DNA of 38,990 nt from Candidatus Sumerlaeota bacterium (GCA_030156535.1 JASGMJ010000034.1:1-38990); one strand, 5' to 3'. Numbered from the stretch's first letter, positions 18,153 to 26,399 are shown. The notes: generated by a model not told the origin, from the letters alone. A program made the numbers and translations.

Positions 18153-19046
18153 CTACTTTCCGACGACGGCTGCGGAGGTCTCGTCGAGAGCTTGCTCGAG
18201 AATCCGCTGCCACGTCCAACGCGCCCATGCGAACCGCACGCCGGCAAACAGGGCCTCCACGGTGAGGAAGTAGACGAGGAGCTCCGTCGTCGTTTGCGGC
18301 CACTGGAAGAGGCCCTGAAGAAAGTAACGCGCCGTTATGAACCGCGTGCCGAGCAACAGCATCATCAGCACGATCTGCGCGGCCGTCAGGAGCCCGCCCT
18401 GGACGTTGGCAAGCGGCGAGCGCTGGCAGATGCGCGCCAGCATCGAACCGTGCAGGTAGATCCCCGCCATGTAGTTGGCCGTGGCAAGCAACGCCACGCC
18501 CCCGCACAGCCACAGGTCCAGCGGCGATGCCGTCGATTCGATCCGCCCGAACGACATCATGCGCAGCACCATGCGCATCAATGATTCCACGGCGATGGCG
18601 TTGCCCATGCGTGCGTCCGGAAACACCAGCAACAGAAGGATGAACGACGCGGCCACGGCGTGGAGCACGCCGCCGAAAAGCGTCTGCACGACGATGCGGC
18701 CATGCACGGGCGCAAGATAGGCGCGCGCGGGGAGTGGAGTGGCGAGACTCTCGGGCAGACAGACATCGTAGTCGAGTTTGCGCCGCGCCTGCGCGCCGAG
18801 TGACGGCGCGATGAACGCCCACGCGATCAACAGCGCGTACGACAACGATCCCATCGCCGTCGTCCATCCGGCATCGCGCGAGAGGAACGCGGCGGCGCCC
18901 CCCGTGGCGAAGGCGGCAAGCCCCGCGCCCATGGCACCATAAGCCAGCCGCGTCCTCCACGACGCGCGCCAGGGCGGCCAGCCCACGAGACGGCGCACCC
19001 AGGGATTCTCGCCGTCAAACGATTCGCGCAGGGAAAGCGGGAGCAT
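18153..19046 (-). CDS. Six-helix membrane protein, possibly permease-like
   Basis: A 297-residue integral membrane protein with six hydrophobic segments (about 35-57, 65-88, 118-142, 174-196, 208-231 and 248-272). I recognise no conserved family motif. The segment CLPESLATPLPARAYLAP loosely resembles the loop before helix 2 in ABC-2 type permeases, a weak resemblance only. Its start is 16 bases after the stop of the solute-binding lipoprotein gene, so they are likely one operon. If it is a permease half, the partner ATPase is not here. No strong ribosome-binding site precedes the ATG at 19046. Confidence 0.75.
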   Translation of the reverse strand: MLPLSLRESFDGENPWVRRLVGWPPWRASWRTRLAYGAMGAGLAAFATGGAAAFLSRDAGWTTAMGSLSYALLIAWAFIAPSLGAQARRKLDYDVCLPESLATPLPARAYLAPVHGRIVVQTLFGGVLHAVAASFILLLLVFPDARMGNAIAVESLMRMVLRMMSFGRIESTASPLDLWLCGGVALLATANYMAGIYLHGSMLARICQRSPLANVQGGLLTAAQIVLMMLLLGTRFITARYFLQGLFQWPQTTTELLVYFLTVEALFAGVRFAWARWTWQRILEQALDETSAAVVGK

Positions 19047-19062
19047 TGGGGCACCCGGTCTA

Positions 19063-20637
19063 CTACTCGTCCTCCAGTGTCACCCCCTCAAGGCGCAGCC
19101 ATCCTGACGTGTTCACCTTGAAGCCCTTCACGCGATTGCGCACGCCGACATTCTGTTGGCTGTAGTAGCCGAAAATCCACGGTGCATCGCCCACGATGAT
19201 TTCCTGCAGGCGCTTGAACGCCGCGTCGCGGTCCGCCGGATCGGGATAATTCTTCACCTCCATCAGCAGGCGGTTCACCTCGGGGACGTCATAGAAGGAC
19301 GCATTGCTGTACGATCCGCCCATGAACAGCGGTTCGAGGAAATACTGGGGCGCCTCGCCCCCGGCCCAGCCGCCGACGTACATGTCATAGCACCCGTCCT
19401 TGAGCGGATAGCGCTCGCCCGTGATCGGCATGTATTCGTCGAACTTGTCCCAATAGACGCCGTTGTCGTAGACGACCATCTCGACGTTGACGCCGACTTC
19501 CTTCAGGTAGCCGACGGTGGCCTCCGAGATTTTGCGGTACGAGCCCGTCTCCTGCGTCCACATCACGACATCGACGCCGTTCTCGTAGCCCGCTTCCTTC
19601 AGCAGCGCGCGGGCCTTCTCGGGGTTGTAGTCATAGTATTCGATTTCATCGTTGAAAGCGGGGAGCACCGTGGGGAAGGGGCCCTTGGCGGGCTCGCCGA
19701 CGCCAAAGAAGACGAACTCGATCATGTCCTGCTTGTTCACGGCATAGTTGCACGCCTGGCGGACGCGCACGTCGTCGAAGGGGGGGCGCTGGCAGTTGAA
19801 GCCGATGTAGACGATGGCGAGGTAGGGCGCGGACATGAGCTGGACGTCGGGGTTGCCGCGGGCGACGGGAACGTGCTCGGCGGAAACCTTGCCCACGTCG
19901 ATCATTCCCTGCTCCAGCAACGTCAGGCGCGTTGTGTTCTCCTTCACCTGCACCAGATCCAGGCGTTCGATGGCGATCACGTCGCCGCGCCAGTAGTCCG
20001 GGTTCTTCTCCAGCGCGATTTCCATCTTCGTCTGGTCCCAGGAGACAAACGTGAACGGCCCCGTTCCGACGGGGTTGCGGGCGATGTCGGCGCCGTACTT
20101 TTCGAAGGCGGCGGGGCTGTAGACGGCCGCCCACGTGCTTGCCAGCAATTCGGCGAACACGCAGTTGGGATTGGCGAGGTTGAAGACCAGCGTGAGGTCG
20201 TCGGGCGCCTCGATCGAGCCGATGTCAACGAGGCGATTGGCCCGCGTGGCGGCCGTCTCGGGGTCCATCAGGCGCTCGAACTGCGACTTGAAGGCCGCGC
20301 TCGTCAGCGGCGTCCCATCGTGGAAACGCACGTCCGGGCGCAGGTGGAAGGTCCACTTGCTGCAATCCTCGTTCACCTCCCAGGACTCGGCGAGCCACGG
20401 CTCCAGCACGAGGTCGTCGCTCCAGCGCACAAGCGTTTCGAGCACCAGATGAATAATTGTGCTCTCCTGTGCATAGACCTGATGTGCGGGATCGAACGTT
20501 TTCATGTTTTCGTCGAATCCGTAGACCAGCTTGCCGGAGCGCTGCTCGGCGGTGCGCTCGTCGGCGCACCCCGTCGCGAGCAGCAAAGTCGTTGTCAGGG
20601 CGGCGAGGAGAAGCGCCGGGAGAAGGTGTCGTCTCAT
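19063..20637 (-). CDS. Peptide-type ABC transporter solute-binding lipoprotein
   Basis: A 524-residue protein of the family-5 extracellular solute-binding proteins (DppA/OppA/NikA type). The N-terminus is a lipoprotein signal with lipobox LATGC and acyl-acceptor Cys24. The family signature is clear: FDPAHQVYAQESTI, then ETLVRW, LAESWEVNEDCSKWTFHLRP, RFHDGTPLTSAAF, and NPVGTGPFTFVSW. It should bind oligopeptides or a related ligand outside the inner membrane. The canonical DppBCDF-type permease and ATPase genes do not follow. Only an unassigned six-helix membrane protein lies 16 bases downstream, so the partner transporter must be elsewhere or the protein acts alone. It diverges from the ROK regulator across a 414-base gap, so control by that regulator is possible. 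Confidence 0.93.
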   Translation of the reverse strand: MRRHLLPALLLAALTTTLLLATGCADERTAEQRSGKLVYGFDENMKTFDPAHQVYAQESTIIHLVLETLVRWSDDLVLEPWLAESWEVNEDCSKWTFHLRPDVRFHDGTPLTSAAFKSQFERLMDPETAATRANRLVDIGSIEAPDDLTLVFNLANPNCVFAELLASTWAAVYSPAAFEKYGADIARNPVGTGPFTFVSWDQTKMEIALEKNPDYWRGDVIAIERLDLVQVKENTTRLTLLEQGMIDVGKVSAEHVPVARGNPDVQLMSAPYLAIVYIGFNCQRPPFDDVRVRQACNYAVNKQDMIEFVFFGVGEPAKGPFPTVLPAFNDEIEYYDYNPEKARALLKEAGYENGVDVVMWTQETGSYRKISEATVGYLKEVGVNVEMVVYDNGVYWDKFDEYMPITGERYPLKDGCYDMYVGGWAGGEAPQYFLEPLFMGGSYSNASFYDVPEVNRLLMEVKNYPDPADRDAAFKRLQEIIVGDAPWIFGYYSQQNVGVRNRVKGFKVNTSGWLRLEGVTLEDE

Positions 20638-20963
20638 CTTTGCAATCCATGGGTGTTGGGCTCCCGCCGGCCCGCCAGAGCGGGAAAAGCGAGTCGGTCT
20701 CTAGGCAAAGCTGCGCCGCTGCTCAGCGCAACGGCATTATCCTGCGAAAGGAGAAGTTCGAGAATTGTTTTTCGTTCTCATTTTTCTCTCTCCAATCAAA
20801 GAAAGTGGCTTGAGGCTTTCGGGCGAATCCGTGTGAAGTAGCAACTTCAGAATCAAAACTGGGAACCGAGCCCTGAAAACCGACGTCATTTCAGCCGAGT
20901 GCCCCAGACTCCCCCGGCGGGGGAGCGGGCACCAGATCACCCCGCCTGGCCCCACCTTTTCGA
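20638..20963. other. Gene-free part of the divergent intergenic region
   Basis: No gene is seen between the solute-binding protein and the ROK promoter. The exact 14-mer GTTTTTCGTTCTCA at 20767-20780 matches 6863-6876. CTGAAAACCGAC at 20873-20884 is the exact complement of 24347-24358. Both belong to a family of degenerate words found only between genes. The leftward promoter for the lipoprotein gene should lie near 20650-20750, but no strong match is visible. Confidence 0.55.
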
Positions 20964-20991
20964 TTGAGCCCGGCCCGGGCATAACTAATAA
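20964..20991 (+). promoter_or_regulatory. Candidate promoter of the ROK operon
   Basis: TTGAGC at 20964-20969 is a good -35. Sixteen bases later TAATAA at 20986-20991 is a weaker -10. The stretch is notably A+T-rich for this genome. The candidate -10 lies inside the palindrome described next, which would let a bound repressor block it. Confidence 0.4.
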
Positions 20992-21002
20992 AGATTGTTA
21001 GT
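20984..21002. promoter_or_regulatory. Palindromic candidate operator for the ROK regulator
   Basis: ACTAATAAAGATTGTTAGT carries 5-bp inverted arms (ACTAA and TTAGT) around nine A+T-rich bases. Operators of ROK repressors such as XylR use TTAGT and ACTAA type half sites, so autoregulation is a reasonable inference. It lies 50 bases before the ATG of the regulator. Confidence 0.45.
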
Positions 21003-21051
21003 AAATCGCTTTGACCAAAGATTCCGACCAGGAATCCAGGAATTCTCCGCC

Positions 21052-22278
21052 ATGCCGCCTACCATCCGGACCCACACGGAACTCGTCGTCCTTCCCAAGA
21101 ACCATGGGTCGGAGGATCGCGTCGTCGAGTTGCGTCGTATCCGCAAGCACCGCGTGCTGAACCTGATCCGCGAGAACGACCAGACGTCGCGCGCGCAGCT
21201 CTCCCGCCTGACGAACTACAATCTCCCCAATATTTCGAGCATTGTGGAGGAGTTGGTCCGTGAGGGTCTTGTCCGCGAGTCGGCCGCCAAGGAAACCCCG
21301 CGCGGGCGGCGGCCTGTGCCGATTTCGCTCGTCGAAGACGCCGCCATGATCATGGGGATCGATCTGGGCGTCACGGTGACGGTGGGTCTGCTGGTGAACC
21401 TGCGGGGCAAAATCGTCAGCCGTTTCGAGATGCCCACGCCGGTGTTTGACTGCTTTGATGCGCGGGTGCAGTGGGCGGTGGAATTTGTCGGGAAATTTCT
21501 GTCCCATGCCGAATCCGACATCCTTCCGCTCGCCGGGATCGCCGTAGCCATTCCGGGGCTGGTGAACACGCGCGAGGAGGTCGATTACGATCATCGCTCC
21601 GTCGCGGACCCGATTCGCGATGCCATCCACGAGGCCTTTGCCGTGCCCGTGCTCGTGGACAACGATGCGCGCATGATGGCGCTCGGGGCGTTGTGGTTTG
21701 GCGCGGGACGGCGCTACTCCACGTATGTTGCGCTCAACGTGACCTACGGCATCGGCAGCGGCATCGTGCTGGAGGGGCGCATCTGCCATGGGGCTTTCCG
21801 CACGGCGGGCGAGATCGGGCATCTGCCTTTGGGCGAGAAGGGCGTGCGCTGCTATTGCGGGGCAGAGGGGTGCCTGGAGAACATCGCCTCGGGCTCCGGC
21901 CTGCTGCGCATGGCAAAGAAAGAAGGGCTTGCCGTTTCCAGCGTCCGCGAGCTGGCCGAGTTGGCCCGCGGGGGCGACCAGACTGCTCTCGCGATCTTCG
22001 ACCAATTTGCCCAGGCGCTTGGCCGCGGCATCGCATCCATCTCGAATCTGCTCAGCCCACAGGCCATTATTCTCTCCGGTCCCGTGTGCGACACGGCCGA
22101 CCTGTTCCTCGACGCCGTGAAGGGATACGTCGAGCGCCACACGCTGCCCGCGTTCCTGAATCCTCCGGCGATCGTGATCTCCGAACTCGGCGAGAACGCC
22201 GGCGCACTCGGCGCCTGTGCCACCGTGCTGCATCACATCTTCCACGTCTCTCACCTGCAATTGAACGAGGTGTTCTGA
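21052..22278 (+). CDS. ROK-family transcriptional regulator
   Basis: A 408-residue protein with an N-terminal winged helix-turn-helix (about 25-88; SRAQLSRLTNYNLPNISSIVEELVREG) followed by a ROK sugar-kinase-like domain. The ROK half has the DLGVTVTVG phosphate-binding strand, DNDARMMALGALWFGAGR, and the zinc motif GHLPLGEKGVRCYCGAEGCLE (His plus three Cys). Such proteins (NagC, Mlc, XylR) are usually repressors released by a sugar or amino sugar. The ATG at 21052 is preferred over a TTG at 20995, because the latter would start inside the candidate operator. The downstream NagX-like gene suggests an amino-sugar ligand, but that is inference. The divergent solute-binding lipoprotein may be another target. 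Confidence 0.92.
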   Translation: MPPTIRTHTELVVLPKNHGSEDRVVELRRIRKHRVLNLIRENDQTSRAQLSRLTNYNLPNISSIVEELVREGLVRESAAKETPRGRRPVPISLVEDAAMIMGIDLGVTVTVGLLVNLRGKIVSRFEMPTPVFDCFDARVQWAVEFVGKFLSHAESDILPLAGIAVAIPGLVNTREEVDYDHRSVADPIRDAIHEAFAVPVLVDNDARMMALGALWFGAGRRYSTYVALNVTYGIGSGIVLEGRICHGAFRTAGEIGHLPLGEKGVRCYCGAEGCLENIASGSGLLRMAKKEGLAVSSVRELAELARGGDQTALAIFDQFAQALGRGIASISNLLSPQAIILSGPVCDTADLFLDAVKGYVERHTLPAFLNPPAIVISELGENAGALGACATVLHHIFHVSHLQLNEVF

Positions 22279-22394
22279 CCACAACGCGGGAGATTGGAGT
22301 GGGAGAATCGGGGATGACGGACGCCCCGGCCATGCAACGCCCACACGCCTTGGCGGCAAGGCTCCGAGTACCCGGGGGGAAAGCGCTGCAAACG

Positions 22395-22832
22395 ATGGCG
22401 GAGCAGAAGAAGCCAAACGGAATCTTGGGAATCTCGTGGCCTGTAATAGTGATTGTTGCCTTGGGGATGTTCCTGTTTGACCTTATTGTCCACATCCCGG
22501 GCTTTCTTGAAGCGCAGACTCGCAGCAAAGTCTCCATGGTTAAGGCCAATCTCCGCACCTTGTTGGCGCAAGTCGAGGAGGGGAAAACGCCGTCGATGCT
22601 TGCCGACCCCTTCCTGAAGGACGGCGGCAAGCTCCAGCTCCATGACTCCAATCTGGGGTGGGTTCTCTCCGGCGTCGGGCCGGACAAGAAGAGCGACTTC
22701 GCTTCCATCGATTTCGCCTCCACAACAAGCGAGACACTCCAGCTTCTGGAATACAATCCGACGAACGGAACGATCAGCTCGGGCGACATCTATATGGTCG
22801 TCCCAAAGCAGGTCAGCTCAGAGGGAAGCTGA
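22395..22832 (+). CDS. Pilin-like membrane protein lacking a prepilin cleavage site
   Basis: A 145-residue protein with one N-terminal transmembrane helix (about 14-34) followed by IPGFLEAQTRSKVSMVKANLRTLL, which corresponds to the segment after the helix in GspG-type pseudopilins of Sumerlaeota-like and related bacteria (IPNFLEAQTRSKV). The C-terminal YNPTNGTISSGDIY also matches the end of those pilins. The prepilin peptidase motif (G, F, then E at +5) is absent: the start reads MAEQKKPNGILGISWPVIVIV. It should therefore stay as an uncleaved membrane-anchored protein rather than polymerise. An ATG at 22314 would add 27 polar residues without restoring the motif. It sits between the ROK regulator and the NagX-like gene, 15 bases from the latter start. 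Function unknown. Confidence 0.75.
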   Translation: MAEQKKPNGILGISWPVIVIVALGMFLFDLIVHIPGFLEAQTRSKVSMVKANLRTLLAQVEEGKTPSMLADPFLKDGGKLQLHDSNLGWVLSGVGPDKKSDFASIDFASTTSETLQLLEYNPTNGTISSGDIYMVVPKQVSSEGS

Positions 22833-22846
22833 GACGAGGGGCGGCG

Positions 22847-24319
22847 ATGGAGGAAGCAACCGCGAAACCCGCGAAACCCCGTGCGCTCGCGCTTGATGCG
22901 TTACGGGGTATTGCGATTCTTGCCATGTGTTTGTCGGGCATTGTGCCCTTCCACCATCACACGCTCCCCGCGTGGATGTACCACGCCCAGAAGCCGCCGC
23001 CGTCCCACGCCTTTCTTCCGACGCTCGCGGGCTACACGTGGGTCGATCTCGTTTTTCCCGCGTTTCTTTTCGCCATGGGAGCGGCGTTTCCGCTGGCGCT
23101 GGCCAGCCGCCTGAAGCGTGGCGTTCCGATGTGGAAGATCGTCACCGGCATTTTCGGCCGGGGCATCGCGCTGGCCGCCTTTGCCATCTATATCCAGAAC
23201 CTCACGCCCTACCACATGAACTCCTCGCCAGACACGATGACGTGGATCACGGCAATGCTGGGCTTCGCACTGCTCTTCCCGGTCTACACGCGCTTTCCCG
23301 ATTCGTGGCCGCGTGACGTGCAATGGAGCATCCGGCTGGTCGGCGTCCTTCTCGCCTTCGTGCTGATGGATTCCATCGTGTTCGCAAGAGGCGGCGGGTG
23401 GACGGTGCAGCGTTTCGACATCATCATCATGGTGCTGGCGAACATGGCCGTGTTCGGGGCGCTGTACTGGCTGGTGACGCGCGGCAGTCTGCTTTCCCGC
23501 GTGGCGGGCCTGGGAATTGTCTACGCCGCGCTGGAGGCCAACAAGGTTTCCGGTTCGTGGGTGAACGTCTGGCTGGCGCCGCACATCCGCCTGGGCGGCT
23601 GGCGTGTCGAGTTCGGCTGGCTGTACAACTTCGCGTGGCTCAAGTACCTCTTCATCGTCGTGCCGGGCAGCATCGCGGGCGATCAGTTGCTCGCGTGGAT
23701 GCAGGCGCGCAGGGGCGAGACGGACGGCAAGTCCGCGCTCTCGTGGTCGCGCGCGCGGCTGTGGTTCCTGTCCGCCGTGCTGTTCGGCGTCGTCGTCTTT
23801 CTGCACATCGGCTTGCAGGCGCGCTGGAACGTGCTGACGCCGGTGGTGTCGCTTGGCGCGTGCGGCGTGCTGCTGGCAATAACGCGCGGGGCCTCGACGC
23901 CGACCGAGCGCTTCCTCCGGCAATTGCTTGGCTGGGGCACGTTCTGGCTGGTCGTCGGCCTGCTGTTCGAGCCCACCGAGGGGGGCATCAAGAAGGACCC
24001 GTCGAACATGAGCTACTACTTCGTGTCGAGCGCGTTGTCGGCGTTTCTGCTGCTGTGTTTCACGGTGTGGATCGACCTGTTCGGTTTCCGTCGCACGTTT
24101 GGGATGCTGGTGGCGAACGGCCAGAACCCGATGATCGCCTACGCAGGAATCCGCAACCTGCTGGCGCCAGTGATGGCGCTGACGGGGATCGAAGGTTGGG
24201 CGGTGGAGCACGTCTTCCGGACGGCGTGGCCGCGCGCGGCGTGGGCCGCGATCAAGACGGGGGCGCTGGCCTGCGTCGTCGCTCTCTTCACGCGGATGAA
24301 GGTGTTCTGGAGGACATAG
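22847..24319 (+). CDS. NagX/DUF5009-type acyltransferase-like membrane protein
   Basis: A 490-residue polytopic protein with about eleven hydrophobic segments. It opens with LALDALRGIAILAMCLSGIVPF, the hallmark of the heparan-alpha-glucosaminide N-acetyltransferase (HGSNAT)/NagX group. The family places an acetyl group from cytosolic acetyl-CoA onto an amino sugar across the membrane, and in several bacteria nagX clusters with N-acetylglucosamine use genes. A conserved-looking PFHHH region (about 24-28) and a C-terminal NGQNPMIAYAG segment agree with DUF5009 members. It is the third gene of the ROK operon. With a ROK regulator beside it, a link to amino-sugar handling is likely but not proven. 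The ATG at 22847 follows GACGAGGGGCGGCG. Confidence 0.85.
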   Translation: MEEATAKPAKPRALALDALRGIAILAMCLSGIVPFHHHTLPAWMYHAQKPPPSHAFLPTLAGYTWVDLVFPAFLFAMGAAFPLALASRLKRGVPMWKIVTGIFGRGIALAAFAIYIQNLTPYHMNSSPDTMTWITAMLGFALLFPVYTRFPDSWPRDVQWSIRLVGVLLAFVLMDSIVFARGGGWTVQRFDIIIMVLANMAVFGALYWLVTRGSLLSRVAGLGIVYAALEANKVSGSWVNVWLAPHIRLGGWRVEFGWLYNFAWLKYLFIVVPGSIAGDQLLAWMQARRGETDGKSALSWSRARLWFLSAVLFGVVVFLHIGLQARWNVLTPVVSLGACGVLLAITRGASTPTERFLRQLLGWGTFWLVVGLLFEPTEGGIKKDPSNMSYYFVSSALSAFLLLCFTVWIDLFGFRRTFGMLVANGQNPMIAYAGIRNLLAPVMALTGIEGWAVEHVFRTAWPRAAWAAIKTGALACVVALFTRMKVFWRT

Positions 24320-24653
24320 GGTTGGGGAGGTTGTCAGTTCCCGGTTGTCGGTTTTCAGTTTTCGCGTGGTACGCTGTGATCAAGACATGGTATACAGATT
24401 TGTCTCATAATGGATGGTGGTGGCGTCCCATGCGGGGCGCGAGTTTCTTTTGCGCTGTACCCGCCATTCCTGCGGGATGTGAGGCTGCAGGGGGGGAGAA
24501 AACGGCAATCAGGAGTGCGATGCATTGAGATGGCAGAACTGAAGACTGAAGGCTGAGAACTGAAGACGTCTCCGATACACTCATCCGCCCCTTTCCCCTT
24601 GCCGTAACACTGTCTCCCCGCGTCCGATGCGAGGGCGCCGGGAGGCGCCGCTG
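24320..24653. other. Intergenic region with degenerate repeated words
   Basis: No gene is evident. Positions 24330-24364 read as variants of one word (TTGTCAGTTCCC, GGTTGTCGGTTTTCAG). Positions 24534-24566 carry the complementary type (AGAACTGAAGACTGAAGG, then CTGAGAACTGAAGAC). Part of the first matches 20873-20884 in inverse. The rest is unremarkable apart from a candidate promoter. Confidence 0.6.
24382..24411 (+). promoter_or_regulatory. Candidate promoter upstream of the GDCCVxC gene
   Basis: AAGACA at 24382-24387 and CATAAT at 24406-24411 are separated by 18 bases and match four and five of the six sigma-70 consensus positions. The stretch is A+T-rich. It would leave a leader of about 240 bases before the ATG at 24654. 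Confidence 0.4.
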
Positions 24654-24893
24654 ATGTCGCACAACTCTGTTGTCAAATGCCCGCACTGTGGGTACTTTCA
24701 GAGCGAGTACCTGGACGAAGGCATCATCGTGCTGCACTGGCGGTGTCCCGGTTGTGGGGCGCTTGTCGAGCCAGAGGAGGGGGATTGCTGCGTGTATTGC
24801 TCGCACGGCAGCGAGAAGTGTCTCCAGGCGCAACGCGCCGCTGGACTGGATTTATCGACTCTTGGGGACGGAGCACCCGCACCGGAGAAATGA
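24654..24893 (+). CDS. GDCCVxC-domain small cysteine-rich protein
   Basis: A 79-residue protein with CPHCG at 9-13, a second CPGCG at about 31-35 (together a likely zinc site), and the signature GDCCVYCSHGSEKC. This matches the GDCCVxC (seleno)protein family, small proteins of unknown function in which one of the cysteines is selenocysteine in some members. Here all positions are ordinary Cys codons. The start ATG at 24654 begins exactly at the family's N-terminus; an extension to 24627 adds nine Arg-rich residues and is less likely. The next gene starts 1 base after its stop, so they are co-translated. No mercury or metal-resistance genes are adjacent. A metal or redox role is inferred from the cysteines only. 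Confidence 0.82.
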   Translation: MSHNSVVKCPHCGYFQSEYLDEGIIVLHWRCPGCGALVEPEEGDCCVYCSHGSEKCLQAQRAAGLDLSTLGDGAPAPEK

Positions 24894-24894
24894 C

Positions 24895-26367
24895 ATGAAG
24901 GCCCGAACCCGATTTTTGCTCGCAGGATTGGCGATGATGATTTCTTCCCACGCCGTGGCTGCCGTGCCGCCACACATCCAGCCGTTGATTGAGGCCGGGG
25001 AGTTCGACAAGGCGCAGGAGCAACTGCGCGCGGCGGCCACCGCGCCCGGAGTCGCCGAAGCCGATGCGCGCGGCCTGCTCTACGAGGCCGAGCGGCTCGA
25101 CCGCATTCGCAAGGACTTCACGATCACCGAGCCCGAACTCTATGCGCAGATTCGCGAGCAGATTCCCGATCTTGCCCCCGAAGAGATTCGCGTGTGGCGC
25201 GAGGCGGGTTGGCTCGAAGGGCGCATGGTCGATGGACGGCGCCGCTACTTCAAGAACACGGTGCGCAATCTTTTCCGCCTCTCGGCCGAGGCCCGGGCGC
25301 GCCGTCTTCCGCAGGCCGAGCCCACTCCCGGGGCGAAGCCGTCGGGCGACCGCGAGGTCAGCATGGAGGAGCGCATGGCCACATACCTCGCCGAGCGCCG
25401 CACGGCTGACTCGGTGCACGTTGCGCCGCGCCGCTTTCTGATCAACTACGCGCTCACCGTCGATGCCGATGCCGTTCCCGCCGGAGAGACGGTGCGTTGC
25501 TGGCTGCCGTTTCCGCGGGAAGTACCGAGCCAGCAGGACATTGCCCTCGTCAGTTCCGATCCCGCGGGTGCGTTCATCGCACCGAACGACGCATTGCAGC
25601 GTTCCGCCTATCTGGAGCGCACGGCTGTCGCGGGCCAGCCCACGCGCTTTGAGATCGCCTTCACGCTGACGACGCGCGCGCGTGTCGAGATCGTCGATCC
25701 AGCCATCGTGCAGCCTTATGACACGGCGAGCGAGCTCTATCGCACCTACACGGCCGAGGAGCCACCGCATCTCGAATTCACGCCGCGTCTCCGCGCCCTT
25801 GCCCGCGAGATCGTGGGCGACGAAACGAATCCTTACCTCAAAGCCAGGCGTATCTACGGTTACATCGACGGCAACATCCGCTACACGTCCGCCCTTGAAT
25901 ACTCCACGATTCCCAACATCAGCGAGTACTGCGCGGAAAACGGACGTGGCGATTGCGGCATCCAGGGGCTGCTTTTCATCGCGTTGTGCCGCATCAGTGG
26001 CGTGCCGGCGAAGTGGCAGTCGGGCTGGTCGCTGCTCCCCGAACGCACGACGATGCACGATTGGACCGAGTTCTACGTCGAGCCCTACGGATGGCTTCCC
26101 GCCGATCCGTCGCGCGGGTGCCGGCCGTCGGACGACGAGCTCGTGCGCTGGTTCAACTTCGGCAACATGGACCCCTACCGCCTCGTCGTGAACGACGCGT
26201 ATGGAACCGAGTTCGTTCCGCCCAAGAAGCATTTCCGCTCGGAGACGGTGGACTTCCAGCGCGGCGAAGTCGAATGGGCGGGCGGCAACCTGTACTTCGA
26301 CCAATGGGACTGGGACATCGAGGTTCTTCAGCACCAGGAGGACGCGCCGGCCACCGCGAAGGAGTGA
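24895..26367 (+). CDS. Exported transglutaminase-fold protein
   Basis: A 490-residue protein with a signal peptide (about 1-23, ending AVAA) and a helical N-terminal region. A C-terminal transglutaminase-like core carries the papain-type triad: Cys354 in GRGDCGIQG, His388 in TMHDWTEFY and Asp404 in PADPSRG. Proteins of this kind act as peptidases, amidases or cross-linking enzymes outside the cytosol; the substrate cannot be told. Before the core (about 180-300) is a beta-rich domain of the sort that precedes many bacterial transglutaminase cores. GGAG lies about 9 bases upstream of the ATG at 24895, which is 1 base after the GDCCVxC gene. The two form an operon, and the tgt gene follows after 106 bases. 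Confidence 0.88.
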   Translation: MKARTRFLLAGLAMMISSHAVAAVPPHIQPLIEAGEFDKAQEQLRAAATAPGVAEADARGLLYEAERLDRIRKDFTITEPELYAQIREQIPDLAPEEIRVWREAGWLEGRMVDGRRRYFKNTVRNLFRLSAEARARRLPQAEPTPGAKPSGDREVSMEERMATYLAERRTADSVHVAPRRFLINYALTVDADAVPAGETVRCWLPFPREVPSQQDIALVSSDPAGAFIAPNDALQRSAYLERTAVAGQPTRFEIAFTLTTRARVEIVDPAIVQPYDTASELYRTYTAEEPPHLEFTPRLRALAREIVGDETNPYLKARRIYGYIDGNIRYTSALEYSTIPNISEYCAENGRGDCGIQGLLFIALCRISGVPAKWQSGWSLLPERTTMHDWTEFYVEPYGWLPADPSRGCRPSDDELVRWFNFGNMDPYRLVVNDAYGTEFVPPKKHFRSETVDFQRGEVEWAGGNLYFDQWDWDIEVLQHQEDAPATAKE

Positions 26368-26382
26368 GCGCGCCTCAGCGCT

Positions 26383-26399
26383 TGCTCCGGGAGGGAGCA
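26383..26399. terminator. Hairpin between the transglutaminase gene and tgt
   Basis: TGCTCC-GGGAG-GGAGCA forms a 6-bp stem 15 bases after the preceding stop codon. There is no T run after it, so it would be at best a weak or Rho-linked terminator. The remaining bases up to 26473 hold only a short GGGGATTCCCC palindrome. Confidence 0.35.

Noticed and set aside
24382..24653. Riboswitch in the leader of the GDCCVxC gene
   Set aside because: No conserved riboswitch core could be recognised; the leader consists mainly of degenerate repeat words.
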